A DNA stretch of 35,479 nucleotides from an uncultured Chlorobiaceae bacterium (GCA_903940125.1 CAJAJL010000066.1:1-35479), one strand, 5' to 3'. Counted from the first letter of the stretch, positions 1 to 7,683 are shown. Translations and numbers: made by a program. The notes: generated by a model from the sequence alone, not told the origin.

Positions 1-246
1 AAACTCATTGAGTACTGCCACTGGGCCGATTATCTGGGCTGATGCAGTGACTGCTGGATCCCGAATTGCCGCCTGTTGTGGGTTCAGTCGTTTAGAGGGG
101 ATGAACTTCCCTGTGGCAGGATCAATCTTGCCGACACACACTTGCTTGTTTCGCGACTGCTTGAGCTCCTTGTTATAGGCGGATACTGCCTCATAGACAT
201 AGGTAACTCCGCTTTTCTTATTGAGTTGATGAACTCTAAACGCCAT
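1..246 (-). CDS. IS1634-like transposase, N-terminal part (runs off window start)
   Basis: Reading the minus strand from an ATG at 246-244 gives an open frame to the window edge, about 82 residues. It begins MAFRVHQLNKKSGVTYVYEA and includes VCVGKIDPATGKFIPSKR. This 'kxGxxYvYe ... GKidPxTGkfiPSKR' pattern is typical of the N-terminus of IS1634/IS4-superfamily DDE transposases. The catalytic core would lie to the left of the window, so I cannot tell whether the element is intact. The plus-strand reading of the same DNA has no recognisable content. I did not locate the terminal inverted repeat, which should lie between 247 and about 500. Confidence 0.75.
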   Translation of the reverse strand, partial: MAFRVHQLNKKSGVTYVYEAVSAYNKELKQSRNKQVCVGKIDPATGKFIPSKRLNPQQAAIRDPAVTASAQIIGPVAVLNEF

Positions 247-603
247 AAGTTTTTCTTTTAGTTATAGTTATAATAATAACTCTATCTACCAAGAAAAACA
301 AGGGTTAAAAGCACATAACCCTCTTTATTTTATCAAATTAGCTTTAACATGGTTATAATTTATCCGGGAAATTAGGATTCAACTAATCTTCCGTATGCTT
401 CTCCCCAGTTGGTAAAAACTCCTGATAATTTACTCATGGTCAATTGGTTATTTGTTTAACAATTTTTGTTGGTACGAGAAATGTTTATGTCGCGCAGGCA
501 ATTTATTACGTTCAAATATTATTTCTTATGAATATTATAAAAAATAATATAATTTTTGTGATATAGATGTGGGATTTAAGACTGCTGCGAAAATGAGAAT
601 ATT
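247..603. other. AT-rich gap with no gene recognised
   Basis: This is the region upstream of the partial transposase. It is AT-rich, especially 520-560, and probably contains the end of the insertion sequence and promoter DNA. I could not define the IS end, a target duplication or a convincing promoter, and no coding frame stands out on either strand. Confidence 0.4.
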
Positions 604-852
604 ATGCTCTTCAATCTGATACATAGGAAAACAGAACATCCGCTTTCAGGATGTCGTTCACCTATGTCTGTTACGGCACATGCAGGAGCTGAAATTGCTG
701 GATTTGTAAAAGGCTGTCAACGTCTTGCTGATTTTCAACAACCAGAGGAATTGAAACAGCTGAAACAAAAAGCGGTGCAAGAAAGTGATTTTATCACCAG
801 GAATGTAAAAGGAAGCTGTGGATTTGCAACTGGGATCAGAGGTGAAGATTAA
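604..852 (+). CDS. Hypothetical small protein, 82 aa
   Basis: This open frame is in the same frame as the Nif11-like gene that starts 18 bases after its stop. The C-terminal two thirds is hydrophilic and looks protein-like (GCQRLADFQQPEELKQLKQ, then KGSCGFATGIRGED). The first 20 residues look less convincing, and translation could start at the internal ATG at 664. No ribosome binding site is obvious. I do not recognise the family. It may be a short accessory protein or the remnant of a longer gene. Confidence 0.35.
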   Translation: MLFNLIHRKTEHPLSGCRSPMSVTAHAGAEIAGFVKGCQRLADFQQPEELKQLKQKAVQESDFITRNVKGSCGFATGIRGED

Positions 853-870
853 ACATTAAACGGCAAAGGT

Positions 871-1083
871 ATGTGTATAGCTGAGTCGAAAGAGTTGTTT
901 AAACGGCTTAAGGCAGATAAACCATTTAGTAATAAGGTTATAACTGCCGGCAGTATGATGGAGCGTATGGAGATAATCCTTTCCTGCGGTTTCGATTGCA
1001 CAAAGGATGAACTTCAAATGGTTTTAGAAAAATACACTGAGGAAGTCTCCTCATTTGGCTGCAGCCATAATGCACTATGTTGA
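871..1083 (+). CDS. Nif11-domain small protein (Nif11-like leader peptide family)
   Basis: This 70-residue protein carries the Nif11 pattern: SKELFKRLKADKPFSNKV, a central MMERMEIILSCGFDCT segment, then KDELQMVLEKYTEE. The family includes short nitrogen-fixation-associated proteins and leader peptides of ribosomally made natural products. Here the domain fills most of the protein and is followed by only a short tail, VSSFGCSHNALC, with two cysteines. There is no Gly-Gly-type cleavage motif and no modifying enzyme nearby, so a RiPP precursor role is possible but weakly supported. An AAAGG-like element lies very close to the ATG. An AT-rich terminator-like hairpin follows at 1091. Confidence 0.7.
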   Translation: MCIAESKELFKRLKADKPFSNKVITAGSMMERMEIILSCGFDCTKDELQMVLEKYTEEVSSFGCSHNALC

Positions 1084-1090
1084 AAGTCTT

Positions 1091-1113
1091 GTTATAGGCA
1101 TATAACGTTTTTT
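1091..1113 (+). terminator. Possible intrinsic terminator after the Nif11-like gene
   Basis: The hairpin pairs GTTATA (1091-1096) with TATAAC (1101-1106) around a 4-base loop, then G and six T. The stem is short and AT-only apart from its outer pair, so it would be weak. Its position eight bases after the stop codon supports the call. Confidence 0.4.
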
Positions 1114-1169
1114 ATTCTCGTATGGTAATCAGTATCGGCGTTTTAATCAGGCTAAAAATAGGTTGAACC

Positions 1170-1790
1170 ATGATTTTTCAAGAGAGTATGATAATACCCT
1201 CCCTCTATACCAGGGATGATCAGGAAGTGATTGAACGCTGGATAAAGCACTCCCCGACAGTAACAGAAAAGGAAGATCTTGTTAATGCAAACAGAGTTGC
1301 AGAAATAGCACTCTCTTCGGTCCAGGTTCGGCTTCCGAAGGGTATCTCAATCAGGAAAGATGGATCAACATTTTTTGGACGAAAAACTTGGCTTTGTTCT
1401 GTGCCCATGCGTCACGATCTTCTTTTTCCAATTCATCTCCTTGAAATTAACTGGGATGATTCCCAACCTGGATTTTCATGGCCTGAATCTTATTATGCAA
1501 CCTTGCTGCCCGGTTATAATGTCTATGCAGTAACTATCTCTCAGGGTTCAGCCGACTCACATGGCTATTTTGATGTAGCTGTTGGCTGTTTCCAAGCTGA
1601 TAACACTGAGCAGATCGCTGAAAACGCAGCCAGGGTTGTGCAGTCATGGTGGCAATTCCAGCACAATGAATTGAAAAAAAACGGGTGGAAAGGATTGCTG
1701 AAGGCGGGGATGATAGATTCCGAGTCAGCATTTCGGTTACGCGATGAGGTTTGGAAAAATGTTGAAACATCTGGTTGCGTTAACACCTGA
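1170..1790 (+). CDS. Hypothetical protein, 206 aa
   Basis: This is the best plus-strand frame in the interval, with ordinary composition throughout. It has no signal peptide or membrane segment. The start could be 1170 (MIFQESM) or the ATG at 1188. Recognisable local features are a Trp/Tyr-rich middle (GFSWPESYYATLLPGYNVYA), a VTISQGSADSHGYFDVAVG strand-rich stretch, and a helical C-terminus (AENAARVVQSWWQFQHNELKK). I cannot assign a family. Antisense frames in the same DNA look like shadows. Confidence 0.55.
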   Translation: MIFQESMIIPSLYTRDDQEVIERWIKHSPTVTEKEDLVNANRVAEIALSSVQVRLPKGISIRKDGSTFFGRKTWLCSVPMRHDLLFPIHLLEINWDDSQPGFSWPESYYATLLPGYNVYAVTISQGSADSHGYFDVAVGCFQADNTEQIAENAARVVQSWWQFQHNELKKNGWKGLLKAGMIDSESAFRLRDEVWKNVETSGCVNT

Positions 1791-2055
1791 CCCTTTGAGG
1801 ATATCTTGTAAAGAGAATCTGGATGTTGAGAGAGTTTTTCTTCAGTCAAGCAATTGCTTTGATGATATATATTGTTTCCCTGAAAGGGGAAGCACTTTTC
1901 ACGGCAGTTGCAGTGATGAATCTACTCCAGGACATATTGCTTAACCTAAAGCGTTCAGTATGTTGACATTGACTTTGTTTCACAACAGCTGTTTACACCT
2001 TTGAATTATAAGCGAACTCGGAAGGTTTTTTTTAAACCATCAAGTATACTGCGAC

Positions 2056-2283
2056 ATGTCAAACGAAACAATCGATGATTTAGCTGGCGGAATCAACGCA
2101 ATGGCTGGGTCCGCAGGCAGAATTGCCACACAGCAGGTTGAAATGGTCACACTCGCTATTGAGTCAGTTGCACAACTGTTTACGCCAATTGTCAAAACAG
2201 CTGCCGACCTGGTTACAGGCACAATAAGCGGCGTTAATCAAGTGATTGAGAACGCATCATCGGCTATTGATCCGAAAAAGTAA
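2056..2283 (+). CDS. CsmB-like small chlorosome envelope protein (tentative)
   Basis: This 75-residue protein starts MSNETIDDLAGGINAM and ends in PKK. It has a long amphipathic, Ala/Val/Thr-rich middle (IESVAQLFTPIVKTAADLV) and no cysteine. Length, the MSN start, the amphipathic helices and the lysine-rich end fit the CsmB/CsmF family of chlorosome envelope proteins in green sulfur bacteria. The match is from memory of the family style, not from an alignment. If correct it would sit in the lipid monolayer around the bacteriochlorophyll aggregate. A phasin-like or other amphipathic small protein is the main alternative. It stands alone, with no csm partner next to it. Confidence 0.5.
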   Translation: MSNETIDDLAGGINAMAGSAGRIATQQVEMVTLAIESVAQLFTPIVKTAADLVTGTISGVNQVIENASSAIDPKK

Positions 2284-2557
2284 ATCACTTATTTACAACT
2301 TGGTAAACCACATTTCCATACCTGGCTCCCCCTTTGCACACTCTGTAGCTCTGGCAGTATTGTTGTAGGAGGTGTAGGAGTTTATGGCTGCTACGCTTTC
2401 AATGGAACCCAAAGGCAGGGAACTGATGCAATCTTCTGGTGAAGCGCTCCACAAAATATCACCTCGGGCTTAACCAAAATGTTTTGCGATAACTTAAATG
2501 TTGATCCGGTGCGAATGATCCTGCCTGCAGGTGTGTCTGTTTCCCATAGCTCTCATA

Positions 2558-2592
2558 ACTCCTATAGGCCCTATCGGACCTATAAGTCCTAT
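2558..2592. repeat. 35-bp dispersed repeat, copy 1
   Basis: This element has an internal 9-base period: CCTATAGGC, CCTATCGGA, CCTATAAGT, then CCTAT. A second copy at 6395-6429 matches at 32 of 35 positions by my count. The two copies bracket three toxin-antitoxin modules and an IS remnant. Confidence 0.75.
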
Positions 2593-2687
2593 ATTCTACC
2601 GATATTCAAATAACTGGAAAAGCATGATTTTCTCAGGGGTCGAAAATATCAAAAAAGGACAAAATGGTAAAAGGCTGAAAAACTTAT

Positions 2688-2728
2688 TTGACTATCGATT
2701 CATTTTGTTATAACATGTGGTATAACAA
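2688..2728 (+). promoter_or_regulatory. Promoter and palindromic operator of the AbrB/Doc module
   Basis: A TTGACT -35 candidate (2688-2693) is followed after 17 bases by TAACAT (2711-2716). Overlapping it is a perfect inverted repeat, TTGTTATA (2705-2712) and TATAACAA (2721-2728), separated by eight bases. An operator over the promoter is the expected arrangement for an autoregulated antitoxin. An AAAAGGAGG ribosome site follows at 2729-2737. Confidence 0.6.
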
Positions 2729-2745
2729 AAAAAGGAGGTAGTGTT

Positions 2746-2967
2746 ATGCGTGCTACGGTAACAAAAATTGGTAATTCAACAGGCGTTATCCTGCCCAAGG
2801 CAGCAGCAGATCGCCTTAAGGTAAAGCAGGGTGATGTTGTATTTTTAACGGAAATGCCGACAGGGTACATGGTAACACCCTACGATCCGGAATTTGCAGA
2901 GCAAATGGAGGCAGCCCGTCGAGGCATGTCTGAATACCGGAACGCTCTGCATGAGCTTGCCAGATGA
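2746..2967 (+). CDS. AbrB/MazE-type antitoxin of a Doc module
   Basis: This 73-residue protein has an N-terminal SpoVT/AbrB swapped-hairpin DNA-binding domain (MRATVTKIGNSTGVILPK, residues 1-45). The C-terminal tail (FAEQMEAARRGMSEYRNAL) would wrap the toxin. It is expected to bind the palindrome just upstream and neutralise the Doc protein encoded next. Its stop overlaps the toxin start by four bases (ATGA), giving translational coupling. A strong ribosome binding site precedes the ATG. Confidence 0.9.
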   Translation: MRATVTKIGNSTGVILPKAAADRLKVKQGDVVFLTEMPTGYMVTPYDPEFAEQMEAARRGMSEYRNALHELAR

Positions 2968-3359
2968 CTTGGCGCTGGCTTCTGGATGGGGTAGTCATTG
3001 CCATACATGACGAACAAATTGCTTTGCATGGTGGAATCACCGGAATTCGCGATGAAGGTCTTTTGTCATCAGCCCTTGCTCGCCCGAAACAGAAAGCTAA
3101 TTACGGTGATTCTTCCGTCTTTGATGTCGCAGCAGCCTATGCCTTTGGCATTATTCGTAACCATCCTTTTGTGGACGGCAACAAACGCACAGCGTTTCTT
3201 GTTGCCTATGTGTTTCTGAGTATTAACGGATGGGATCTGAGGTCACGTGAAGTCGAAGCTGTTAACGCGGTTATTGATTTGGCGGCAGGTGAAATGGATG
3301 AACCCTGTTTTTCTGACTGGCTTAAAAACAAGTCAGTTATCCGGGCAGCACGGGAATAA
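2964..3359 (+). CDS. doc: Death-on-curing (Doc) toxin, Fic fold
   Basis: This 131-residue protein has the Fic/Doc signature HPFVDGNKRTA at about residues 67-77, with catalytic His67 and the nucleotide-binding GNKR. Doc of phage P1 is a kinase that phosphorylates elongation factor Tu and stops translation. A similar activity is inferred here from the Doc-type length and the AbrB-type partner. The core looks intact. The last codons (VIRAARE and stop) lie in a segment repeated after the next module at 4170. Confidence 0.9.
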   Translation: MTWRWLLDGVVIAIHDEQIALHGGITGIRDEGLLSSALARPKQKANYGDSSVFDVAAAYAFGIIRNHPFVDGNKRTAFLVAYVFLSINGWDLRSREVEAVNAVIDLAAGEMDEPCFSDWLKNKSVIRAARE

Positions 3360-3380
3360 GAAGTGAACGACTGAAAACAC
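3336..3380 (+). repeat. Diverged direct repeat, copy 1 (doc 3' end)
   Basis: About 40 of 45 positions match 4170-4214. Copy 1 covers the last codons of doc plus downstream DNA. The second copy would encode FVIRASRK and a stop, against SVIRAARE and a stop here, so the repeat seems to derive from a doc-like gene end. Confidence 0.7.
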
Positions 3381-3569
3381 TTTGTTGCTGCTGACGTGGA
3401 GCACTGCGGTGCACAGTTTCTTCAACTTTTTCGGCAGTATTGGCTAACTGAAAAGTAAAGTGGTGTTTCTTCTTGTCGAAAAAAGAAACGATAAAGGCAA
3501 AAGCTTTGCGAAGCATCTCTCTTGCTGTTTTTTGCTTGAGCTGCCCCTGAACTGCTGTATCAAAAACAA

Positions 3570-3603
3570 TTGCGTTTTGCTTTTTACTGTGCTACATTGT
3601 AGC
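3570..3603 (+). promoter_or_regulatory. Promoter and palindromic operator of the RelB/YafQ module
   Basis: GCTACA and TGTAGC form a perfect palindrome around a single T at 3591-3603. It overlaps a TACATT -10 candidate (3593-3598) that lies 17 bases after TTGCGT (3570-3575). This is a typical position for an operator bound by a RelB/DinJ-type antitoxin. A GGAGG ribosome site follows at 3610-3614. Confidence 0.55.
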
Positions 3604-3623
3604 TACAAAAGGAGGATATTGAT

Positions 3624-3887
3624 ATGATTGAAAATTCTGTTGTCAGGGCAAGGATTGACGCCGTAACGAAGGCTGAGGCTTCCGCTGTACTCGCTTCCAT
3701 AGGGCTTACCGTGTCCGATGCCGTAAGGCTGATGTTGAAACGCGTTGTTGCTGAAAAGGCATTGCCTTTTGAGCCGCTCATTCCCAATGCAGAAACGATT
3801 GAGGCCATTAAAGCCGCACGACGTGGAGAACTCACTACAGCCGCTTCTTTGGATGGATTGTTTCAGGGTCTAAATGCGGACGATTAA
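3624..3887 (+). CDS. RelB/DinJ-family antitoxin
   Basis: This 87-residue protein has the DinJ pattern: an N-terminal ribbon (VVRARIDAVTKAEASAVL), then LASIGLTVSDAVRLMLKRVV of the ribbon-helix-helix fold. Its C-terminal toxin-binding region is about residues 50-87. It should repress its own promoter at the upstream palindrome and neutralise the YafQ-like toxin. It overlaps the toxin gene by 14 bases. The gene has an AAAGGAGGAT ribosome site. Confidence 0.88.
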   Translation: MIENSVVRARIDAVTKAEASAVLASIGLTVSDAVRLMLKRVVAEKALPFEPLIPNAETIEAIKAARRGELTTAASLDGLFQGLNADD

Positions 3888-4155
3888 ATATACCAGCCGA
3901 TTCAAGCGTGACTATCGCCGCGAGAAATCAGGGATACACGGCAGGAAACTTGACGCACTCTTGAAGGCTATCCTTGTTCTTTTGGCAGAGGACAAGGCTT
4001 TGCCCCCTAATGCCGTCGATCATGCGCTGATCGGGACGTTGAATGATTGCCGTGATTGCCATATCAGGCCTGATCTTATTTTGATCTACCGCAAAATTGA
4101 CTACACCATTCTTGAACTGGTGCGACTTGGCTCGCATAGCGAATTGGGGTTATGA
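3874..4155 (+). CDS. YafQ/RelE-family mRNA interferase toxin
   Basis: This 93-residue protein carries the YafQ pattern: SRFKRDYRRE near the start, LLAEDKALPPNAVDHALIG and DCRDCHIRPDLILIYRK in the middle, and LGSHSELGL at the end. His88 in GSHSEL corresponds to the catalytic histidine of E. coli YafQ. The family cuts mRNA on the translating ribosome. Gene order and overlap with the DinJ-like antitoxin support the call, and no damage is visible. Confidence 0.9.
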   Translation: MRTIKYTSRFKRDYRREKSGIHGRKLDALLKAILVLLAEDKALPPNAVDHALIGTLNDCRDCHIRPDLILIYRKIDYTILELVRLGSHSELGL

Positions 4156-4169
4156 CGCAGTTTTCTTTT

Positions 4170-4214
4170 GTTATCCGGGCATCACGGAAATAAGAACTGA
4201 ACGACCGAAAATAC
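4170..4214 (+). repeat. Diverged direct repeat, copy 2 (downstream of yafQ)
   Basis: This is the partner of 3336-3380, with about five mismatches in 45. It lies in the non-coding gap after the YafQ-like gene, so it is a leftover doc-like tail and not part of a live gene. The two copies flank the RelB/YafQ module. Downstream to 4400 I see no gene. Confidence 0.7.
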
Positions 4215-4409
4215 CCCATTTGGTTGCTCGGAGATTTTTCTGCGATTTTTTTAAAGGATCGATGAAAGTTGAACATCTTGTTATTGATTTCAGCCTTTTT
4301 ACACCGGTTGGTTCATGTTTTTGTTAAATTGAACAGCGCTCCCTTCAGTGGTTGTGAGTATTAAAAATTTTCTGCCGTTTTCCTTTGAAATTTTATTTGG
4401 TATGTGGTA

Positions 4410-5564
4410 ATGCGTATTGCTATTACTCCCCAAGTTCTTGAGTGGGCGATACAAAGGTCTCGCCGACAGGAGAAATTGGAACATAAATTCAAAAAAATAG
4501 GCGAGTGGCTTAGCGGAACGGCTCAGCCAACTTTTCTTCAACTTCAGGAATTTGCAAAAGCTGCCACGGTTCCGTTTGGATATTTGTTACTCACAAGCCC
4601 ACCTGAAGAAAGGTTACCTATCACTAACTTCAGGACATTGACAAGTGGGACTGTTCAAGATTTCAGTCCTGAACTTCTTGATACCGTTTACAAGATGCAA
4701 CAGCGGCAGGCTTGGATGCGGGATTACTTGATTGAGCAGGGGCATAGTCCATTACCCTTTCTTGGCTCCGCATCAATTGCGGATAATCCTGGAGTTATTG
4801 CTGCACAAATCAGGAATGTATTAGGTATTAATGACGACTGGGCAAAAAGTCAGCCATCCTGGTCCGATGCATTAAGAGGGCTGGAGCGAAAGATAGATGA
4901 GGCCGGAATTATGGTTATGGTTAATGGTGTGGTTGGGAATAACACGCACCGCAAACTGGATCCTCAAGAGTTCAGGGGATTTGTCTTGGTTGATCAATAT
5001 GCGCCCTTGGTTTTTGTTAATGGGGCAGATGGAAAAGCAGCTCAGATGTTTACTTTGGCTCATGAGCTGGCTCACATCTGGCTTGGTATCAGTGCTGCAT
5101 TTGATTTACATGGACTGCAACCCGCAGTTGATTCTGCCGAAATGGTTTGTAACCAAATTGCCGCTGAATTTCTTGTTCCAGCAACACTACTGATAAATCT
5201 CTGGCCTGTAATTGGAGGCAATGCTGCTCGCTTTCAAAATATAGCAAGGCATTTTAAGGTTAGTGAGATTGTTGCTGCGCGAAGATGCCTGGATCTTGGG
5301 CTCATAGAACGAGAGGCGTTTTTTAATTTTTATCGTGACTGGCAAAGTAGAGAGGTTGAGCTTGCAGCGAAAAAAAAATCTGATGCTGGTGGCGGTGATT
5401 TTTATCCTGTACAGAACCTGCGCATTGGTAACCGCTTTGGGCAAATGTTGATTCAATCGGTTCGTGAGGGGAAAACAGCTTATACCGAAGCTTATCATTT
5501 AACAGGATTGAAGTGTGATACATTTCAGACATATGCTGATGAGATATTTGGGAAGAAAGTTTGA
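4410..5564 (+). CDS. ImmA/IrrE-type metallopeptidase domain protein (COG2856), antitoxin-like
   Basis: The 384-residue protein has an N-terminal HTH-like segment (about 1-60: WAIQRSRRQEKLEHKFKKIG, then EWLSGTAQPTFLQLQEFA). A ImmA/IrrE zinc-peptidase domain follows, with HELAH at about residues 218-222. The C-terminal part (about 330-384) resembles the tail found in regulators paired with DUF4411 proteins. Such regulators form toxin-antitoxin pairs, probably as the antitoxin and autorepressor. The ATG at 4410 fits best, but GTG at 4404 in the same frame is possible. The downstream gene starts within its stop codon (TTGA overlap). Confidence 0.85.
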   Translation: MRIAITPQVLEWAIQRSRRQEKLEHKFKKIGEWLSGTAQPTFLQLQEFAKAATVPFGYLLLTSPPEERLPITNFRTLTSGTVQDFSPELLDTVYKMQQRQAWMRDYLIEQGHSPLPFLGSASIADNPGVIAAQIRNVLGINDDWAKSQPSWSDALRGLERKIDEAGIMVMVNGVVGNNTHRKLDPQEFRGFVLVDQYAPLVFVNGADGKAAQMFTLAHELAHIWLGISAAFDLHGLQPAVDSAEMVCNQIAAEFLVPATLLINLWPVIGGNAARFQNIARHFKVSEIVAARRCLDLGLIEREAFFNFYRDWQSREVELAAKKKSDAGGGDFYPVQNLRIGNRFGQMLIQSVREGKTAYTEAYHLTGLKCDTFQTYADEIFGKKV

Positions 5565-6067
5565 GTAACTCTTTAATATTTCTATTGGATGCCAATGTCT
5601 TGATTAATGCCGCACGTCATTATTATGCCTTTGATATTGCCCCTGTATTTTGGGATAAATTGTTAATTCATGCTGATGATGGGAAATTAAAAAGTATTGA
5701 TCATGTAAAGGATGAAATTAATCGTGGTTCTGATGAATTAGTTGATTGGATAAATGGGTCATTTATTGATTCTTTTGTGCCATGTGACGATGCCCTGGTA
5801 CTTGCTAAATATGCTGAAATTATGGTATGGTCTCAAAGTCATGTGCAGTACTCACCTTCAGCAAAGGCTGAATTTGCTCAGTTTGATCTGGCTGACTCTT
5901 GGTTAGTTGCCTATGCTGCTGTTTACCATTATGTTGTGGTAACTCACGAGGAGTATAATTCGACTATAAGAAGAAGGATCCCTATTCCTAATGTCTGTGA
6001 TGCTTTTAATGTCCAGTATCTTAATACATTTGCAATGCTTCGCTATTTAAGAGTAAGGCTTGGATAA
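5561..6067 (+). CDS. DUF4411 PIN-like protein, probable toxin
   Basis: This 168-residue protein begins SLIFLLDANVLINAARHYYAF, the DUF4411 version of the PIN-domain start with acidic Asp10. A later acidic site (EFAQFDLADSWLVAYA) and a VVVTHEE strand follow. PIN domains are usually Mg-dependent ribonucleases, so this is the probable toxin partner of the ImmA/IrrE regulator. The start is TTG at 5561, overlapping the upstream stop, so expression is likely coupled. It is the last gene before an IS remnant. Confidence 0.85.
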   Translation: MSNSLIFLLDANVLINAARHYYAFDIAPVFWDKLLIHADDGKLKSIDHVKDEINRGSDELVDWINGSFIDSFVPCDDALVLAKYAEIMVWSQSHVQYSPSAKAEFAQFDLADSWLVAYAAVYHYVVVTHEEYNSTIRRRIPIPNVCDAFNVQYLNTFAMLRYLRVRLG

Positions 6068-6166
6068 AAATCAAGACCTGGAAAGCAGGTTATATGCAGG
6101 TACTCATCGCGAATTAGTCCGTTAAAGCTTTCAATAAGGGCATTATCCGTCGGCGTAACGATGTTT
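6061..6166 (-). pseudogene. IS3-family transposase remnant (C-terminal integrase fragment)
   Basis: The minus strand encodes NIVTPTDNALIESFNGLIRD followed by EYLHITCFPGLDFYP. This matches the region around the catalytic glutamate of IS3-family OrfB ('tPtDNafiESFNgklRdEcL'). The reading is not preserved upstream or downstream, so it is a small remnant. It differs from the OrfB of the intact element at 7637-8881 (which has [17 protein letters not shown]), so a second IS type once sat here. Confidence 0.75.
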
Positions 6167-6733
6167 ATTGGTAGTTCATTTGTGTTGACCATGTTGCTAC
6201 AGCCCTTGCCCCTCTCCTCCTGTTGCTGGCAGATTCAGCTTCTCCTCACGGATCAGCTTACAGTTCCCTGCGGGTACGTTTACCAATAGCTTCACATAAG
6301 GCAATTACTTATCCTGCATGTACTGGCGGTCTCAACTGACTGAACAGTTGGTCTGTTTGTCAGACAACTCCACAACAAGACTTTCACTTCGCACACTCCT
6401 ATAGGCCCTATCGGTCGTATATGTCCTATGCTCTTCTGGTTTCAAATCAGGGGAGGATGATGTATTCGAGCGGATGGAAAGGAAGTTGAGCAAGAATTAT
6501 AAATAGCAAAATCGGTAAGGTTAGTTGGACGCTGGAGATTTCGCGGGAGAGAAGAGGTTCATGGGCTGGTATGTGATAGCTTTAATACCTATAAAATACA
6601 TTATCACAACCAAAAAGGAACAAGTAGATTGCCAATATTGATTTCATTCTGTGATGATTTATCTGGGTTGTATGGATTTATTTTTGGATTTATTCAAAAA
6701 TAAATATATTCATCAATGAATAAATTCTAATAC
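6167..6733. other. Non-coding gap between IS remnant and NTPase operon
   Basis: No credible coding frame was found. The stretch holds the second copy of the 35-bp element and may include further degenerate mobile-element sequence between 6190 and 6390. The last 130 bases before the NTPase gene are AT-rich and presumably hold its promoter, but I could not pick one pair of -35/-10 boxes. Confidence 0.4.
6395..6429. repeat. 35-bp dispersed repeat, copy 2
   Basis: Same orientation as copy 1 at 2558-2592, with three differences. It lies just after the IS3-family remnant and before the NTPase operon. Confidence 0.75.
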
Positions 6734-7683
6734 TTGGAGACTGTTATGAAGCTTGGTGGTTCCGCAACTGGAGAAGAGTTTTTTGGCCGCGATCAGGAAC
6801 TGACAGACCTTTGGCATTACCTGGAAACCGACCATATTCTTTTTCCCGGTGTTCGTCGTCTTGGCAAAACCTCCATTCTGCAACGATTGGAAGTCGAGGC
6901 GGTTGAGCACGGCCTCCTGGCTAAATGGCTGGATGTCTCGAACATCAATACAGCGAAGGGATTTATCGCGCTACTGGACTGCGAGTTTCCTGAAAAATCA
7001 ATCAATCGCTTCTTCTCTGACAAGACGCAGCAGGTTGGCCGCTGGCTCAAGGGTGTCCGGAAGATAGGCGCTACTTTGCCAGATGAGGTTGGTGGTGTCG
7101 AATTCGGTATCGAATTTGCTGGAGAAGCAGCGCCGGAATGGACAAAGGCAGCAAATTCAGTGCATTCGAGGTTGCGCAATCAACCTTTGTTGGTACTGCT
7201 CGATGAGTTCCCTGTGATGCTGGAAAAGCTTATTCAACGGGATCGTCAAGAGGCCGAGCAAATTCTCGCCTGGTTGCGTATTTGGCGGCAATCGCCGGGA
7301 ATCTGCCGCTTCGTCTTCACCGGCTCTATCGGTCTGCAATCCTTGCTGGAGCGCCATGCTCTTGGTGAAACCATGAACGACTGCTTCCTCTATCCTCTGG
7401 GGCCTTATAAACAGGAGGAAGCGCGCGGCCATTGGCGATATTTTGCTCCTGTCGCACGCCAAACTCCCTGGCATGTAGCGGAACCGGTGATCGACCACGC
7501 TCTGAGACGAGTTGGTTGGCTGTCGCCCTATTTTCTTAGCCTACTACTTGATGAAAGCATGAACGTTGCGCGTGAGCGAAGGCAGCAATATGCCGTAGAT
7601 GTGACAAGCAAAGCAAGTGAACTTGCTATATTTTCGTGGACAGGGTAAGAAGCCATATCTTCAAACAAAAGGAGATATGAGAC

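Larger units (their letters stand above)
2284..2745. other. Gap before the first toxin-antitoxin module; holds a possible 29-aa ORF
   Basis: The only candidate coding signal is a frame at 2384-2473 (MAATLSMEPKGRELMQSS...) preceded by a strong GGAGG-type element at 2369-2373. At 29 residues it could be a remnant of a longer gene. The gap also carries the first copy of the 35-bp element (2558-2592) and the promoter/operator of the AbrB/Doc module. A 60-residue frame across 2531-2713 is built on the repeat and is not credible. Confidence 0.35.

Noticed and set aside
871-1790. A complete RiPP cluster formed by the Nif11 peptide and the 206-aa neighbour
   Set aside because: The neighbour shows no motif of a known RiPP enzyme and a terminator-like hairpin separates the genes.
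1744-1944. 66-residue plus-strand frame after the 206-aa gene
   Set aside because: It overlaps the preceding gene out of frame, has no ribosome site and no recognisable family feature.
2558-2592. CRISPR-like short periodic repeat
   Set aside because: Only four partial 9-base periods without spacers and no cas genes; it is a short periodic dispersed element.
2531-2713. 60-residue plus-strand frame across the 35-bp element
   Set aside because: Its PIGPIGPISPI stretch just translates the CCTAT repeat, with no ribosome site, and it overlaps the promoter of the next operon.
3336-4214. Integron attC sites flanking the RelB/YafQ module
   Set aside because: The repeats lack the paired RYYYAAC/GTTRRRY core sites and attC-like folding, and no integrase is present; they look like a duplicated doc tail.
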